A DNA stretch of 64,000 bases from Isochrysis galbana (GCA_018136815.1 CM030935.1:3980299-4044298), one strand, 5' to 3'. Positions 10,721 through 21,923 are shown, counted from the stretch's first letter. Numbers and translations: made by a program. Notes: generated by a model from the sequence alone, not told the origin.

Positions 10721-11421
10721 ATGATGGCGACCCTGGCCCGCCTGATGTGGGCTGTCCTCCCCGCCGTGGTGTCAGCGTGCGTGCCACCCGACTGCGACCG
10801 GAAGGATTGCGGTACCTGCGGCGTCGCCTGCTGTGCTCTCCTCGTCCAGGTCGAGGTGGAGCAGGAACATCTCATGCATGCGCTCAACGCGTCGCTTGCG
10901 AGTGGCGGGCCGGATGGCCGCTTCTTCCTCAAACCAACCGCCGAGAGCCCGTTTGGTGAGTCGCGCTTTAAGTGGGGCAATCTTCATTGTGATCGCACTG
11001 GCTGTTTCCGTCCACGCCATCCGTGAGGTATTATACACCATGTAGTTTGGATGTCTGCTTGCTGCCCGAGTCCACTCTCATCTGCCATCCTCTGGCACTC
11101 ACAGGATTTGGAGATCTCAGGCCCTATCACCCAGATACTGTAAGCTTCATCGGGCAGGCCTACCACACGACTCAGAGGCATATCTATAATGACACGTTGA
11201 ACTTCCTCATTTACGCACCGGATCCTGCAAAGCCATCGGCTTCCAGGATGCGAGTGTTCTCCATCTCACAAATCGGTGGCGCTTATTGTGACGATGGGCA
11301 GAACTTCAAAAACATTGTGGTCTTGCTGAAGTCATTGGGGTATCCTTTCAAGGAGATCAATAATGCTGGCTGTCCGCCCAAAGATGGCCACAAGGGCGAT
11401 GCTGAATTGTGGTCAGCTTGA
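10721..11421 (+). CDS. Secreted cysteine-rich protein, unknown family
   Basis: Two exons, 10721-10955 and 11105-11421, are separated by a clear GT-AG intron (10956-11104, 149 nt, phase 1). The splice gives AESPFGFGDLRPYHPD. The product is 183 residues. It starts with a signal peptide (MMATLARLMWAVLPAVVSA) and then a cysteine cluster, CVPPDCDRKDCGTCGVACC. The rest is a well-ordered domain with FIGQAYHTTQ, DTLNFLIYAPDP and MRVFSISQIGGAYCDDGQN. I do not recognise the family. The signal peptide and cysteines suggest an extracellular or luminal protein. Codon use is like that of the neighbouring genes. Confidence 0.7.
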
Positions 11422-11764
11422 ATATCTATTTTGCAATTGATGTACGTCGTGCATCCAGCCGACCATGGTTTGGGGTTTGATCCCTTGGTTGATATTAGGA
11501 GGAGTCCAGAGACGGGTGGGGCTGGAGTTCCCACGGAAAGTCCATTCCTTTGTCATGCCCTACCTAGCATCATTTTACTCCTCCCTTCTAACTCCACCAA
11601 TTCTCACTCCCGACCCCACCTCTCCTTGTTATACCCACCCACAACCACTACCCGCACTAACCTTGTTTGGAGTTCATGGTATTCCAAGCTTGCCTGTGAG
11701 GCTGCTAGTAAAAAAACCTTTTAATATTCTCGCCTCTCGCGTGGCCTAGTATCGTCTTATGCTC
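11422..11764. other. Intergenic stretch
   Basis: No gene is supported between the secreted protein and the repeat block. Confidence 0.4.
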
Positions 11765-11904
11765 AACTAAGTTTATACTTAGTTCACATGGGGAAGCGCC
11801 TCGTGCCTCGTGCTCTCCCCCTCAGGCTCCAATTCCGCTCCGTCCGGGGAGCCTGTCAGTCACACTCAGACTTTGCCTTCTGGCATGAGCTGAGCAATCA
11901 CCAT
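11765..11904 (+). repeat. Palindrome-headed repeat, family R1
   Basis: It begins with the near-palindrome AACTAAGTTTATACTTAGTT (11765-11784), followed by CACATGGGG, a C-rich stretch and CTTCTGGCATGAGC. A longer copy starts at 27204, a short one at 38062, and both arms of the foldback element at 46217-47375 end in the same palindrome. Here it is fused directly to copia sequence at 11905. Confidence 0.65.
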
Positions 11905-12817
11905 CACGAGGATCCGGACTACACGCCCTCGGAGCATTCCTACTCGGGCCCCATCACGGAGGTGACGGGCCAAACCCTTCATGATGGGATTGTCCGCGAG
12001 TGCCTTTGCACCCTTGCTGTCGGACAACAGCGGACTTGGTTCCGCTTGCTTCCAACCGAGATCCGCGAGCGGACACGCAAGGGTTCTTCACCGTGAAGCG
12101 ATTGCACTCGGACAATGAGCCCGTGCTCAAGAGCGACAAGGTGCAAGAGGCGTACCATGCCTTCACCTTGACGAAAGAGGCCGATGATGGGGCTATCGCC
12201 ATTGTTCTTGTAGTACTTGAGGCGCTTGCTTCCAACCGAGATCCGCGAGCGTGTTACGGAAGTTCTCGATACGTTGCGAAGCAAGGGAGGCCGCCATCGT
12301 TTCCGCTTCATTGGCCGACAAGGAGATGCTGTTTTGGCGCTTGCTGCCCCAATCGACGAGGCTACCATTGATGAAGATGAGCCAACCGCTCGTCGAACGT
12401 ACTACGTCCCACGATGCGTCGACCATGCCGCGTACCATGCCTTCACCTTGACGAAAGAGGCCGATGATGGGGCTATCGCCATTGTTCTTGTAGTACTTGA
12501 GGCCCATGGTGCCACGGTTCTTGAGGTAGAGAAGGCAATGCAGCGCCGCCTGCCAAAGGTTCACGGTGGGGAACGACATCGCGCGGCAAAGTTGGCCCAC
12601 CGTGTACGAGATGTCGGGGTTGCTCACCACGGCGGCGTAGAGGAGACTACCGACAAGGCCATGCCATCAAGAAGGCCTATGAGGCGGGCTTCAAGGCTGG
12701 CCAAGGTGGGCGTGGAGGTGGTAGGAGCAACAACAACAAGGACAAGAAGCCTTGCTCCCACTGCGACCGCATGCACACGGGCATCTGCTGGTCCAACCCC
12801 GACACCGCGCACTTGGC
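11905..12817. mobile_element. Patchwork of copia fragments in alternating orientation
   Basis: Six pieces of the same copia family are joined end to end: 11905-11964 (plus, spacer between IN and RT), 11962-12071 (minus, RNase H), 12069-12149 (plus, integrase), 12150-12222 (minus, RT/RNase H spacer), 12223-12660 (minus, RNase H and end of RT) and 12661-12815 (plus, gag zinc knuckle). Junctions share 0-3 bp between partners. No intact frame survives. The mosaic abuts the integrase region of copy C at about 12818. Confidence 0.75.
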
Positions 12818-13845
12818 CTTCAAGCAAGGAAGGCGGAAGACGTCAACGAGGTCGCGCTCAAGGCCAATGCGCAGCGTCGACCCGGAGGCGGAGGAGGAGG
12901 ACCATGGATGACAAGCGCCGTTGGGGACGTTATCACCAACGACATCCTCACTATGCCTTGCCGCAGCGTGCTCACGGGCTACAAGTACGTGGACGTGTTC
13001 TACGACGTCTTCTCCGGCCTCGTGTTCGCGTATCCCATGCGCTTCAAGTCGGAGCATCCAACGATGTTGCAGCGCTTCTTGGCGGACACGCAAGGGTTCT
13101 TCATCGTGAAGCGCTTGCACTCGGACAATGAGCCCGTGCTCAAGAGCGACAAGGTGCAAGAGATTTGCGATAGCAACTTGATCCGCAAGCAAGAGAGCAA
13201 CCCGTACGAGCCGTGGGGCAACCCTGCGGAAATCGCGGTCAAGTTGCTCGAGCGCACCATGCGTCCATTGCTCCTGGGGTGCAATGCCCCCCAAGAGTAT
13301 TGGGAGTTTGCGCTCTATCCCGCGATGGTGATCATCAACCGCATCCCCGGCGCCAAAGACACTGCTCCTCCTCTAGTGCGTGCCGGCATCCGCCACACGG
13401 TCAACCTGAGCATGCTCAAGGTGTTCGGTTGCAAGGCCATCGTGCAGAAGCCCAAGGCGTACCGCGACAACAACTTGTCGGAGCAAGCACAAGAGTGCAT
13501 CTACTTGGGCCCGGCACGCTACCACACGGGCAACATCTTCATGTCGCTCGAGACGGGCAAGGTGTTTGTGAGCGGTGTGCACGCCACCTTCATGGAGACC
13601 GAGTTCCCGTGGAAAACCACGAGGGGGGGTGAGATCCCCATTGACAAGACCGACCAATACGGCAAGATGCATGGCTCAATCTACGCGTTTGGCATCCCGG
13701 AGGACCACGAGGATCCGGACTACACGCCCTCGGAGCATTCCTACTCGGGCCCCATCACGGAGGTGGAAGAGGACAATAGCGACAATGCCTCCGACACCAC
13801 GTCGCCTATCCGAGCTCCTCAACGTCACCGCCGCATCATCGAGTC
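12818..13845 (+). pseudogene. Copia copy C, left internal part (integrase region)
   Basis: The frame encodes the copia integrase core: DVFYDVFSGLVFAYPM, then RLHSDNEPVLKSD and NPYEPWGNPAEIAV, which supply the D, D and E positions, followed by the linker ending at RRIIES. It is cut at 13845 by insertion of copy B and resumes at 21924. It lacks its own left LTR, PBS and most of gag, so this copy is a fragment. The run of six C at 13287-13292 keeps the frame here, whereas copy A has only five. Confidence 0.85.
13841..13845 (+). repeat. Target-site duplication of copy B (left)
   Basis: GAGTC directly before the B LTR; the same five bases follow the right LTR at 21924-21928. The unbroken target reads IIES-DEED in the copia spacer. 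Confidence 0.9.
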
Positions 13846-14103
13846 TGAGAAGCGCAAGGCTTCATACAAGGCTTCATGCAAGGCTTAATGTGCGTCGTGA
13901 ACCCAAGGCCTAGCTATGGCTAGGTGGTGTGCAAAGCATTTGTTCTTGTTGGGGTTTTGTTTTTGTGTCGGTTACGTGATCGGCGGTTGAGTCGGTTACG
14001 GCGGTTGAGTCGGTTACGGCGGTTGAGTCGTTTGAACGGACACCGGACCGTGCAAGGGTAGAGACCCCTAAGAGACAAGTAACAAGAAAGCTTTCGCCAC
14101 TCA
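13846..14103 (+). repeat. Left LTR of copia copy B
   Basis: 258 bp, TG...CA ends, identical to 21666-21923 by eye. It contains three tandem copies of a GAGTCGGTTACGGCGGTT-type unit at about 13988-14030, more than the LTRs of copy A carry, which explains the 11-bp length difference from A in part. Confidence 0.9.
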
Positions 14104-14105
14104 TC

Positions 14106-14123
14106 TGGTACCCCCGCCGAGAG
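14106..14123 (+). promoter_or_regulatory. Primer-binding site of copy B
   Basis: TGGTACCCCCGCCGAGAG starts with TGG, the complement of the tRNA CCA end, two bases after the LTR. The same 18-mer follows the LTRs of copy A, copy C and two LTR-B elements. Confidence 0.7.
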
Positions 14124-14133
14124 ACAAAGAGAC

Positions 14134-16039
14134 ATGGACAAGAACAATGACAAGATCTTCTTCTACAACAAGGATGGTGCTGAATGGAGAGCATTCAGGC
14201 CCAAGTTGCTCGCGATGGCCGGCAAGAACGGTTGCCGACGTGCGATGCTCAAGAACAAGACGGAAAGCGTCGATGACGCCAACAAGGACAAGGAAGCCAC
14301 CCAGGTGGAACTCAACAAGGCATATGACCTCCTCATCATGTGCATCAAGGATGACAAGCTCGTGGCCACCTTGGATGTGCTCTACACGGATGAGGAGGAA
14401 GAGAAGTACGACGGCCACCGTGCGTTCAAACACATCGACGAGTTGCACGTGGCGGTCAACACCGAAGACAAGGCTGAAGACAAGAAGATGGAGTATGACA
14501 CACTCAAGATGACCAACCTCCAGGAGTTCCCCTCAAGGGAGGAGGTCACCAACCGCTTTGACAACATGTTTGGCATCTTCCAAGGACTCAAGGGCACCGC
14601 GCGCGAAGTCTCCGTGGCCGAGTTGTGCCTCGACATGAAAGCGAGCTTCATTGGATGTGGAGAAGGAGTCCTTCGTGAAGTGGACAAGGCATGGGGCTCC
14701 TTGGAAGTTGAGCACCGCAAGAGGCCTGATATGGTGCACAAGAACCTTGTGGAGGCTGCGGCCATCGCCCATAAGCATGAGGCGGTGCGCTCCACGGTGC
14801 GTCCGGGCCAACGTGCAATGCAAGACCGAGGTGTGCAACGACGCCATCTACATCGGCTTCCCAAAGCCCTTCAAGCCGCACCAACTCAAGTTCCTACCAC
14901 AAGATGAACAAGACTTGTGGGAGGAGGCGCGCATGAAGGAGTACAACACCTTGGTGACCAACAAGACCTTCATCGACGAGAAGCCAATCAAGGAAGTGGG
15001 ACGCGCCATCCCACTAGGTGAGACCCTCCGCTACAAGCGCGACGGCATCCGCAAGTCGCGCATGTACGTTCAAGGCTTCCGCCAAGTACCGGGCATTGAC
15101 TTTGACCTCTCGTACTCGCCAACCATCTCCCATGGCGGCTTTCGACTGTTCTGCGTCATCTCCGTCATCATGTGCACGTACAAGGGCGCCGCCGACGCCA
15201 TCTCCGCGTACACGCAGAGCGAGTTGCCCCCCAACGAGCGCGTTTGGGTACGCATGCCCAAGAACTACCGCAAGTACGATGAACAAGGACAAGAACTAGC
15301 AGCCCTCTTAGGGCAATCGCTCTATGGCTTGGTGCAGTCCGGCCGCAATTGGTGGCTCAAGTTGTCCATGTGGCTTGAGGCGTTTGGCTTCATTGTGGCG
15401 TTCAGCGAGCCATGCCTCTACGTGCTCCGTGATGAGGATTCCTTCATGGTCATGGCCACGTACGTGGACGACATGCCGTGGGGCTCCAATGACATGAAGC
15501 TCGTGCGCAAGGTGTTTGAGGCCATGGAGAAGGATGGCTTCAAGCTCACTTGGCATGAAGGTCTCGATGAAGTACTTGGAGCCCAACTCAAGGAAGTGAG
15601 TGATGGAATCATTCTTCACCAAGGAGACTACATCAACAAGTTGGTGGGCGCGCATCTCGAAGAGATGACCAAGTACGAGGACACGCTGCGCAACACCGTC
15701 GACACGCCATGCAACTCGTACCTCGGCAAGGACGTCATCGAGGCGCAAGACGAGAAAGAGCGGATCAAGGCGGAGCTCGATCCCAAGTTTGGCACCAAGT
15801 ACCGCGGCCTCGTCGGTAGTCTCCTCTACGCCGCCGTGGTGAGCAACCCCGACATCTCGTACACGGTGGGCCAACTTTGCCGCGCGATGTCGTTCCCCAC
15901 CGTGAACCTTTGGCACGCGGCGCTGCATTGCCTTCTCTACCTCAAGAACCGTGGCACCATGGGCCTCAAGTACTACAAGAACAATGGCGATAGCCCCATC
16001 ATCGGCCTCTTTCGTCAAGGTGAAGGCATGGTACGCGGC
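14134..16039 (+). pseudogene. Copy B gag fused to reverse transcriptase by internal deletion
   Basis: The gag starts at ATG 14134 (MDKNNDKIFFYNKDG) and runs intact to about 14820. The sequence then jumps, at CAAGACCGAGG (14821-14831), from the gag C-terminus into the start of the RT region. The jump changes frame, so gag reads on for about 25 foreign residues and stops at 14907. The RT frame is open downstream, with DLSYSPTISHGGFRLF, KNYRKYDEQ, the catalytic YVDD (about 15463-15474) and SNPDISYTVGQLCR. RNase H begins near 16030 and is broken by copy A. Confidence 0.85.
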
Positions 16040-16044
16040 ATGGT
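16040..16044 (+). repeat. Target-site duplication of copy A (left)
   Basis: ATGGT before the A LTR; repeated at 21158-21162 after the other LTR. The original site lies in the RNase H region of copy B, between GEGMVRG and DASWDVV. Confidence 0.92.
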
Positions 16045-16291
16045 TGAGTGGCGAAAGCTGTCTTGTTACTTGTCTCTTAGGGGTCTCTACCCTTGCACGT
16101 TCCGTTGTCCGTTCAAACGACTCAACCACGTTCAAACGACTCAACCGCCGTAACCGACTCAACCGCCGATCACGTAACCGACACAAAAACAAAACCCCAA
16201 CAAGAACAAATGTTTTGCACACCACTTAGCCATAGCTAGGCTTTGTGTTCACGACACACATGAAGCCTTGCATGAAGCCTTGCGCTTCTCA
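16045..16291 (-). repeat. 3' LTR of copia copy A
   Basis: 247 bp, identical by eye to 20911-21157. Ends TGAGAAGCGC and CGCCACTCA when read on the minus strand. Confidence 0.92.
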
Positions 16292-16355
16292 CCCCCCCTT
16301 GACCTGATCCCCTGGAGAAGGGCAACAAATGAGGGATTCGCAAGGCAGCAAGATC

Positions 16356-19300
16356 TCAAATGCGAACCATGATCAGCCCACGGAACTTGGTGAACTTGTT
16401 CGCAGCTAAGGGCTTCGTCATCATGTCGGCCACATTGAGCTCGGTCTGCACGTGGTAGACACGTAACACATTCTTCTGCGTGAGCTCACGCACGTAGAGC
16501 TCACGACGATGGATGTGACGGGCCAAACCCTTCATGATGGGATTGTCCGCGAGTGCCTTTGCACCCTTGCTGTCGGACAAGAGCGGACTTGGCTCCGCTT
16601 GCTTCCAACCGAGATCCGCGAGCGTGTTACGGAAGTTCTCGATACGTTGCGAAGCAAGGGAGGCCGCCATCGTTTCCGCTTCATTGGCCGACAAGGAGAT
16701 GCTGTTTTGGCGCTTGCTGCCCCAATCGACGAGGCTACCATTGATGAAGATGAGCCAACCGCTCGTCGAACGTACTACGTCCCACGATGCGTCGACCATG
16801 CCGCGTACCATGCCTTCACCTTGACGAAAGAGGCCGATGATGGGGCTATCGCCATTGTTCTTGTAGTACTTGAGGCCCATGGTGCCACGGTTCTTGAGGT
16901 AGAGAAGGCAATGCAGTGCCGCCTGCCAAAGGTTCACGGTGGGGAACGACATCGCGCGGCAAAGTTGGCCCACCGTGTACGAGATGTCGGGGTTGCTCAC
17001 CACGGCGGCGTAGAGGAGACTACCGACAAGGCCGCGGTACTTGGTGCCAAACTTGGGATCGAGCTCCGCCTTGATCCGCTCTTTCTCGTCTTGCGCCTCG
17101 ATGACGTCCTTGCCGAGGTACGAGTTGCATGGCGTGTCGACGGTGTTGCGCAACGTGTCCTCGTACTTGGTCATCTCTTCGAGGTGCGCGCCCATCATCT
17201 TGTTGATGTAGTCTCCTTGGTGAAGAATGATTCCATCACTCACTTCCTTGAGTTGGGCTCCAAGTACTTCATCGAGACCTTCATGCCAAGTGAGCTTGAA
17301 GCCATCCTTCTCCATGGCCTCAAACACCTTGCGCACGAGCTTCATGTCATTGGAGCCCCACGGCATGTCGTCCACGTACGTGGCCATGACCATGAAGGAA
17401 TCCTCATCACGGAGCACGTAAAGGCATGGCTCGCTGAACGCCACGATGAAGCCAAATGCCTCAAGCCACATGGACAACTTGAGCCACCAATTGCGGCCGG
17501 ATTGCACCAAGCCATAGAGCGATTGCCCTAAGAGGGCTGCTAGCTCTTGTCCGTGTTCATCGTACTTGCGGTAGTTCTTGGGCATGCGTACCCAAACGCG
17601 CTCGTTGGGGGGCAACTCGCTCTGCGTGTACGCGGAGATGGCATCGGCGGCGCCCTTGTACGTGCACATGATGACGGAAATGACGCAGAAGAGTCGAAAG
17701 CCGCCATGGGAGATGGTTGGCGAGTACGAGAGGTCAAAGTCAATGCCCGGTACTTGGCGGAAGCCTTGGACGTACATGCGCGACTTGCGGATGCCGTCGC
17801 GCTTGTAGCGGAGGGTCTCACCTAGTGGGATGGCGCGTCCCACTTCCTTGATTGGCTTCTCGTCGATGAAGGTCTTGTTGGTCACCAAGGTGTTGTACTC
17901 CTTCATGCGTGCCTCCTCCCACAAGTCTTGTTCATCTTGTGGTAGGTACTTGAGTTGGTGCGGCTTGAAGGGCTTTGGGAAGCCGATGTAGATGGCGTCG
18001 TCGCACACCTCGGTCGCCATCAAGATCTTGTGGCACATCGACGCCGAGTACTCGCTAGCACTCTCGTCGCCCAAGATGGTGTTGTCGTTGCCCAAGGTGG
18101 AGTAGTCCATCACCGTGTACGGGAGCTCCTCTCCCGCGATGCGGCTTGAGCGGCGTGGCGCGGTGTCCTCCTTGCCATCTTCCGACTCGAATGGCCCGCG
18201 TTGCACTTCGCCACTTGGCGTAAGCGTGTCGTCATCCTCCTCATCGGACTCGATGATGCGGCGGTGCCGTTGAGGAGCTCGGATAGGCGGCGTGCTGTCG
18301 GAGGTGTTGTCGCTAGCATCCTCTTCCACCTCCGTGATGGGGCCCGAGTAGGAATGCTCCGAGGGCGTGTAGTCCGGATCCTCGTGGTCCTCCGGGATGC
18401 CAAACGCGTAGATTGAGCCATGCATCTTGCCGTATTGGTCGGTCTTGTCAATGGGGATCTCACCCCCCCTCGTGGTTTTCCACGGGAACTCGGTCTCCAT
18501 GAAGGTGGCGTGCACACCGCTCACAAACACCTTGCCCGTCTCGAGGGACATGAAGATGTTGCCCGTGTGGTAGCGTGCCGGGCCCAAGTAGATGCACTCT
18601 TGTGCTTGCTCCGACAAGTTGTTGTCGCGATACGCCTTGGGCTTCTGCACGATGGCCTTGCAACCGAACACCTTGAGCATGCTCAGGTTGACCGTGTGGC
18701 GGATGCCGGCACGCACTAGAGGAGGAGCAGTGTCTTTGGCGCCGGGGATGCGGTTGATGATCACCATCGCGGGATAGAGCGCAAACTCCCAATACTCTTG
18801 GGGGCATTGCACCCCAGGAGCAATGGTCGCATGGTGCGCTCGAGCAACTTGACCGCGATTTCCGCAGGGTTGCCCCACGGCTCGTACGGGTTGCTCTCTT
18901 GCTTGCGGATCAAGTTGCTATCGCAAATCTCTTGCACCTTGTCGCTCTTGAGTACGGGCTCATTGTCCGAGTGCAAGCGCTTCACGGTGAAGAACCCTTG
19001 CGTGTCCGCCAAGAAGCGCTGCAACATCGTTGGGTGCTCCGACTTGAAGCGCATGGGATACGCGAACACTAGGCCGGAGAAGACGTCGTAGAACACGTCC
19101 ACGTACTTGTAGCCCGTGAGCACGCTGCGGCAAGGCATAGTTAGGATGTCGTTGGTGATGACGTCCCCGACGGCGTTTGTCATCCATGGTCCTCCACCTC
19201 CGCCTCCGGGTCGGCGTTGCGCATTGGCCTTGAGCGCGACCTCGTTGACGTCTTCCGCCTTCCTTGCTTGAATGCGCTTGAGGTTGGCGGGCACGTCGAC

Positions 19301-20878
19301 GGAGTAGTCCGGCAGGCGGCGGAGGCGTTCATCGCTAGGCGATCCAAGGCGCGCGCGCCAAATCTCCTTGGCCTCCTCATGCGTGGCGTGCATGTCCTTG
19401 TGCTTGTCGGTGGTGTACGGTCCAAGCGAGTACGCCTTGGTCGTCTCGCCCTTGGGGATGGGCTGTACGTCCACATAGAAGCCTTGGGAGTCGTCACCCA
19501 TGGTGAAAGGCATGAATGCACCTCCAGGAAGTTCAAAGCCATTCACCTTGCCCATGATGCACTTCATATCATCATTGCGTGAGCACGCCTTGTGGGTGGA
19601 GAGCATGTTGCGTTTGAATGGGCCAAAGGATGCGTCGGGCTTCTCGACCACATGCCATCCAAGGGGTGCACCGGCTTGGGGGCGCACAAGTGCAAGGAAC
19701 TTGGCGGTGCCGGTGCCCCAAGTCTTGATTGCCTTGCCACTTGCCACCTCAACCATGTCCGTGCGCGTCTCATCCACGCCATCCGGAAAGAAGCTGATGT
19801 CGTTGAAGTAGTCCGCCCCGGTGGCGCCCGAGTCGATGAGGATGCGCAGCGAATCATTCTCGGTGTTCTTGGTCGTGGTGGCGCATATCTTGTTGCAGGT
19901 GAAGGTGAGGCGTCCACCACTTTGCTTGTTTTCCTTCTTCATCTTGGCATCGTAGAGGTTGGCCTTGATCTTGGCTTGGAGGCCCTCCGGCACCTTGTCC
20001 CAATCGATCAAGTGCGCGGTGTCGGGGTTGGACCAGCAGATGCCCGCGTGCATGCGGTCGCAGTGGGAGCAGGGCTTCTTGTCCTTGTTGTTGTTGTTCC
20101 TACCACCTCCACGCCCACCTTGGCCAGCCTTGAAGCCCGCCTCATAGGCCTTCTTGATGGCATCCGTGTCATCCTCGGTCTTGGTCGCTTGCATTGCACG
20201 TTGGCCCGGACGCACCGTGGAGCGCACCGCCTCATGCTTATGGGCGATGGCCGCCGCCTCCACAAGGTTCTTGTGCACCATATCAGGCCTCTTGCGGTGC
20301 TCAACTTCCAAGGAGCCCCATGCCTTGTCCACTTCACGAAGGACTCCTTCTCCACATCCAATGAAGCTCGCTTTCATGTCGAGGCACAACTCGGCCACGG
20401 AGACTTCGCGCGCGGTGCCCTTGAGTCCTTGGAAGATGCCAAACATGTTGTCAAAGCGGTTGGTGACCTCCTCCCTTGAGGGGAACTCCTGGAGGTTGGT
20501 CATCTTGAGTGTGTCATACTCCATCTTCTTGTCTTCAGCCTTGTCTTCGGTGTTGACCGCCACGTGCAACTCGTCGATGTGTTTGAACGCACGGTGGCCG
20601 TCGTACTTCTCTTCCTCCTCATCCGTGTAGAGCACATCCAAGGTGGCCACAAGCTTGTCATCCTTGATGCACATGATGAGGAGGTCATATGCCTTGTTCA
20701 GTTCCACCTGGGTGGCTTCCTTGTCCTTGTCGGCGTCATCGACGCTTTCCGTCTTGTTCTTGAGCATCGCACGTCGGCAACCGTTCTTGCCGGCCATCGC
20801 GAGCAACTTGGGCCTGAATGCTCTCCATTCAGCACCATCCTTGTTGTAGAAGAAGATCTTGTCATTGTTCTTGTCCAT
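16356..20878 (-). CDS. Copia gag-pol polyprotein of copy A, one frameshift
   Basis: It starts at the ATG at 20878 (MDKNNDKIFF) and ends at the TGA-type stop at 16356 after GLIMVRI, about 1,500 residues in all. Domains in order are gag; a short zinc knuckle CSHCDRMHAGIC; protease with LIDSGATGADYF (about 19830); integrase with DVFYDVFSG, HSDNEP and NPAE; a spacer rich in acidic residues; RT with GQSLYGLVQSGRNWW and YVDD (about 17370); and RNase H with DASWDVVRSTSGW, ANEAET and LLSDSKGAKAL. At 18800-18804 the coding strand has five C where copy C has six, which shifts the frame just after integrase residues LLLGCNAP. The two halves are otherwise open. A read error is possible in the homopolymer. 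Confidence 0.93.
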
Positions 20879-20890
20879 GTCTCTTTGTCT

Positions 20891-20908
20891 CTCTCGGCGG
20901 GGGTACCA
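20891..20908 (-). promoter_or_regulatory. Primer-binding site of copy A
   Basis: The reverse complement is TGGTACCCCCGCCGAGAG, two bases from the end of the 5' LTR, as in copies B and C. Confidence 0.7.
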
Positions 20909-20910
20909 GA

Positions 20911-21157
20911 TGAGTGGCGAAAGCTGTCTTGTTACTTGTCTCTTAGGGGTCTCTACCCTTGCACGTTCCGTTGTCCGTTCAAACGACTCAACCACGTTCA
21001 AACGACTCAACCGCCGTAACCGACTCAACCGCCGATCACGTAACCGACACAAAAACAAAACCCCAACAAGAACAAATGTTTTGCACACCACTTAGCCATA
21101 GCTAGGCTTTGTGTTCACGACACACATGAAGCCTTGCATGAAGCCTTGCGCTTCTCA
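20911..21157 (-). repeat. 5' LTR of copia copy A
   Basis: 247 bp, identical to 16045-16291. The promoter of the element should lie here; no TATA box was assigned. Confidence 0.92.
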
Positions 21158-21162
21158 ATGGT
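21158..21162 (+). repeat. Target-site duplication of copy A (right)
   Basis: ATGGT, matching 16040-16044; the copy B frame resumes here. Confidence 0.92.
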
Positions 21163-21601
21163 CGACGCATCGTGGGACGTAGTACGTTCGACGAGCGGCT
21201 GGCTCATCTTCATCAATGGCAGCCTCGTCGATTGGGGCAGCAAGCGCCAAAACAGCATCTCCTTGTCGGCCAACGAAGCGGAAACGATGGCGGCCTCCCT
21301 CGCTTCGCAGCGTATCGAGAACTTCCGTAACACGCTCGCGGATCTCGGTTGGAAGCAAGCGGAACCAAGCCCGCTCTTGTCCGACAGCAAGGGTGCAAAG
21401 GCACTCGCGGACAATCCCATCATGAAGGGTTTGGCCCGTCACATCCATCGTCGTGAGCTCTACGTGCGTGAGCTCACGCAGAAGAATGTGTTACGCGTCT
21501 ACCACGTTCAGACCGAGCTCAATGTGGCCGACATGATGACGAAGCCCTTAGCGGCGAACAAGTTCACCAAGTTCCGTGGGCTGATCATGGTTCGCATCTG
21601 A
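21158..21601 (+). pseudogene. Copy B RNase H, 3' part after the copy A insertion
   Basis: The frame reads MVDASWDVVRSTSGWLIF, then SLSANEAETMAASL, LLSDSKGAKALADNP and ADMMTKPLAANKF, and stops at 21601 exactly as in copy A. These are the copia RNase H D, E and D positions and the conserved KPL tail. The 5' part of the same domain lies before 16040. Confidence 0.92.
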
Positions 21602-21665
21602 GATCTTGCTGCCTTGCGAATCCCTCATTTGTTGCCCTTCTCCGGGGGATCAGGTCAAGGGGGGG

Positions 21666-21923
21666 TGAGAAGCGCAAGGCTTCATACAAGGCTTCATGCA
21701 AGGCTTAATGTGCGTCGTGAACCCAAGGCCTAGCTATGGCTAGGTGGTGTGCAAAGCATTTGTTCTTGTTGGGGTTTTGTTTTTGTGTCGGTTACGTGAT
21801 CGGCGGTTGAGTCGGTTACGGCGGTTGAGTCGGTTACGGCGGTTGAGTCGTTTGAACGGACACCGGACCGTGCAAGGGTAGAGACCCCTAAGAGACAAGT
21901 AACAAGAAAGCTTTCGCCACTCA
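21666..21923 (+). repeat. Right LTR of copia copy B
   Basis: 258 bp, identical to 13846-14103, preceded by the polypurine tract TCAAGGGGGGG. Confidence 0.92.

Larger units (their letters stand above)
16045..21157 (-). mobile_element. Near-intact Ty1/copia retrotransposon copy A
   Basis: 5113 bp, read right to left. It has identical 247-bp LTRs (20911-21157 and 16045-16291), a primer-binding-like site at 20891-20908, gag-PR-IN-RT-RH coding region 20878-16356, and a polypurine tract next to the 3' LTR (CCCCCCC at 16292 on the plus strand). IN before RT is the Ty1/copia order. The only visible lesion is a one-base deletion in a homopolymer at 18800-18804. It is the youngest of the three nested copies, being inserted in B. 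Confidence 0.95.
13846..21923 (+). mobile_element. Ty1/copia retrotransposon copy B, interrupted by copy A
   Basis: Element bounded by identical 258-bp LTRs (13846-14103 and 21666-21923), each starting TGAGAAGCGC and ending CGCCACTCA. The primer-binding-like site TGGTACCCCCGCCGAGAG is at 14106-14123. A G-rich polypurine tract ends at 21665. The interior keeps gag (14134-14820) and reverse transcriptase (from about 14832) but has lost the zinc knuckle, protease and integrase by an internal deletion. RNase H is split by copy A (16045-21157) and resumes at 21158. Removing A leaves an element of about 3 kb that would need proteins in trans. Identical LTRs indicate recent insertion. Confidence 0.92.

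Noticed and set aside
15308..16225. Long minus-strand frame opposite copy B RT
   Set aside because: It mirrors the RT/RNase H frame; composition of the sense strand keeps the antisense frame open. The same occurs at 16509-17531 and 19592-20479.
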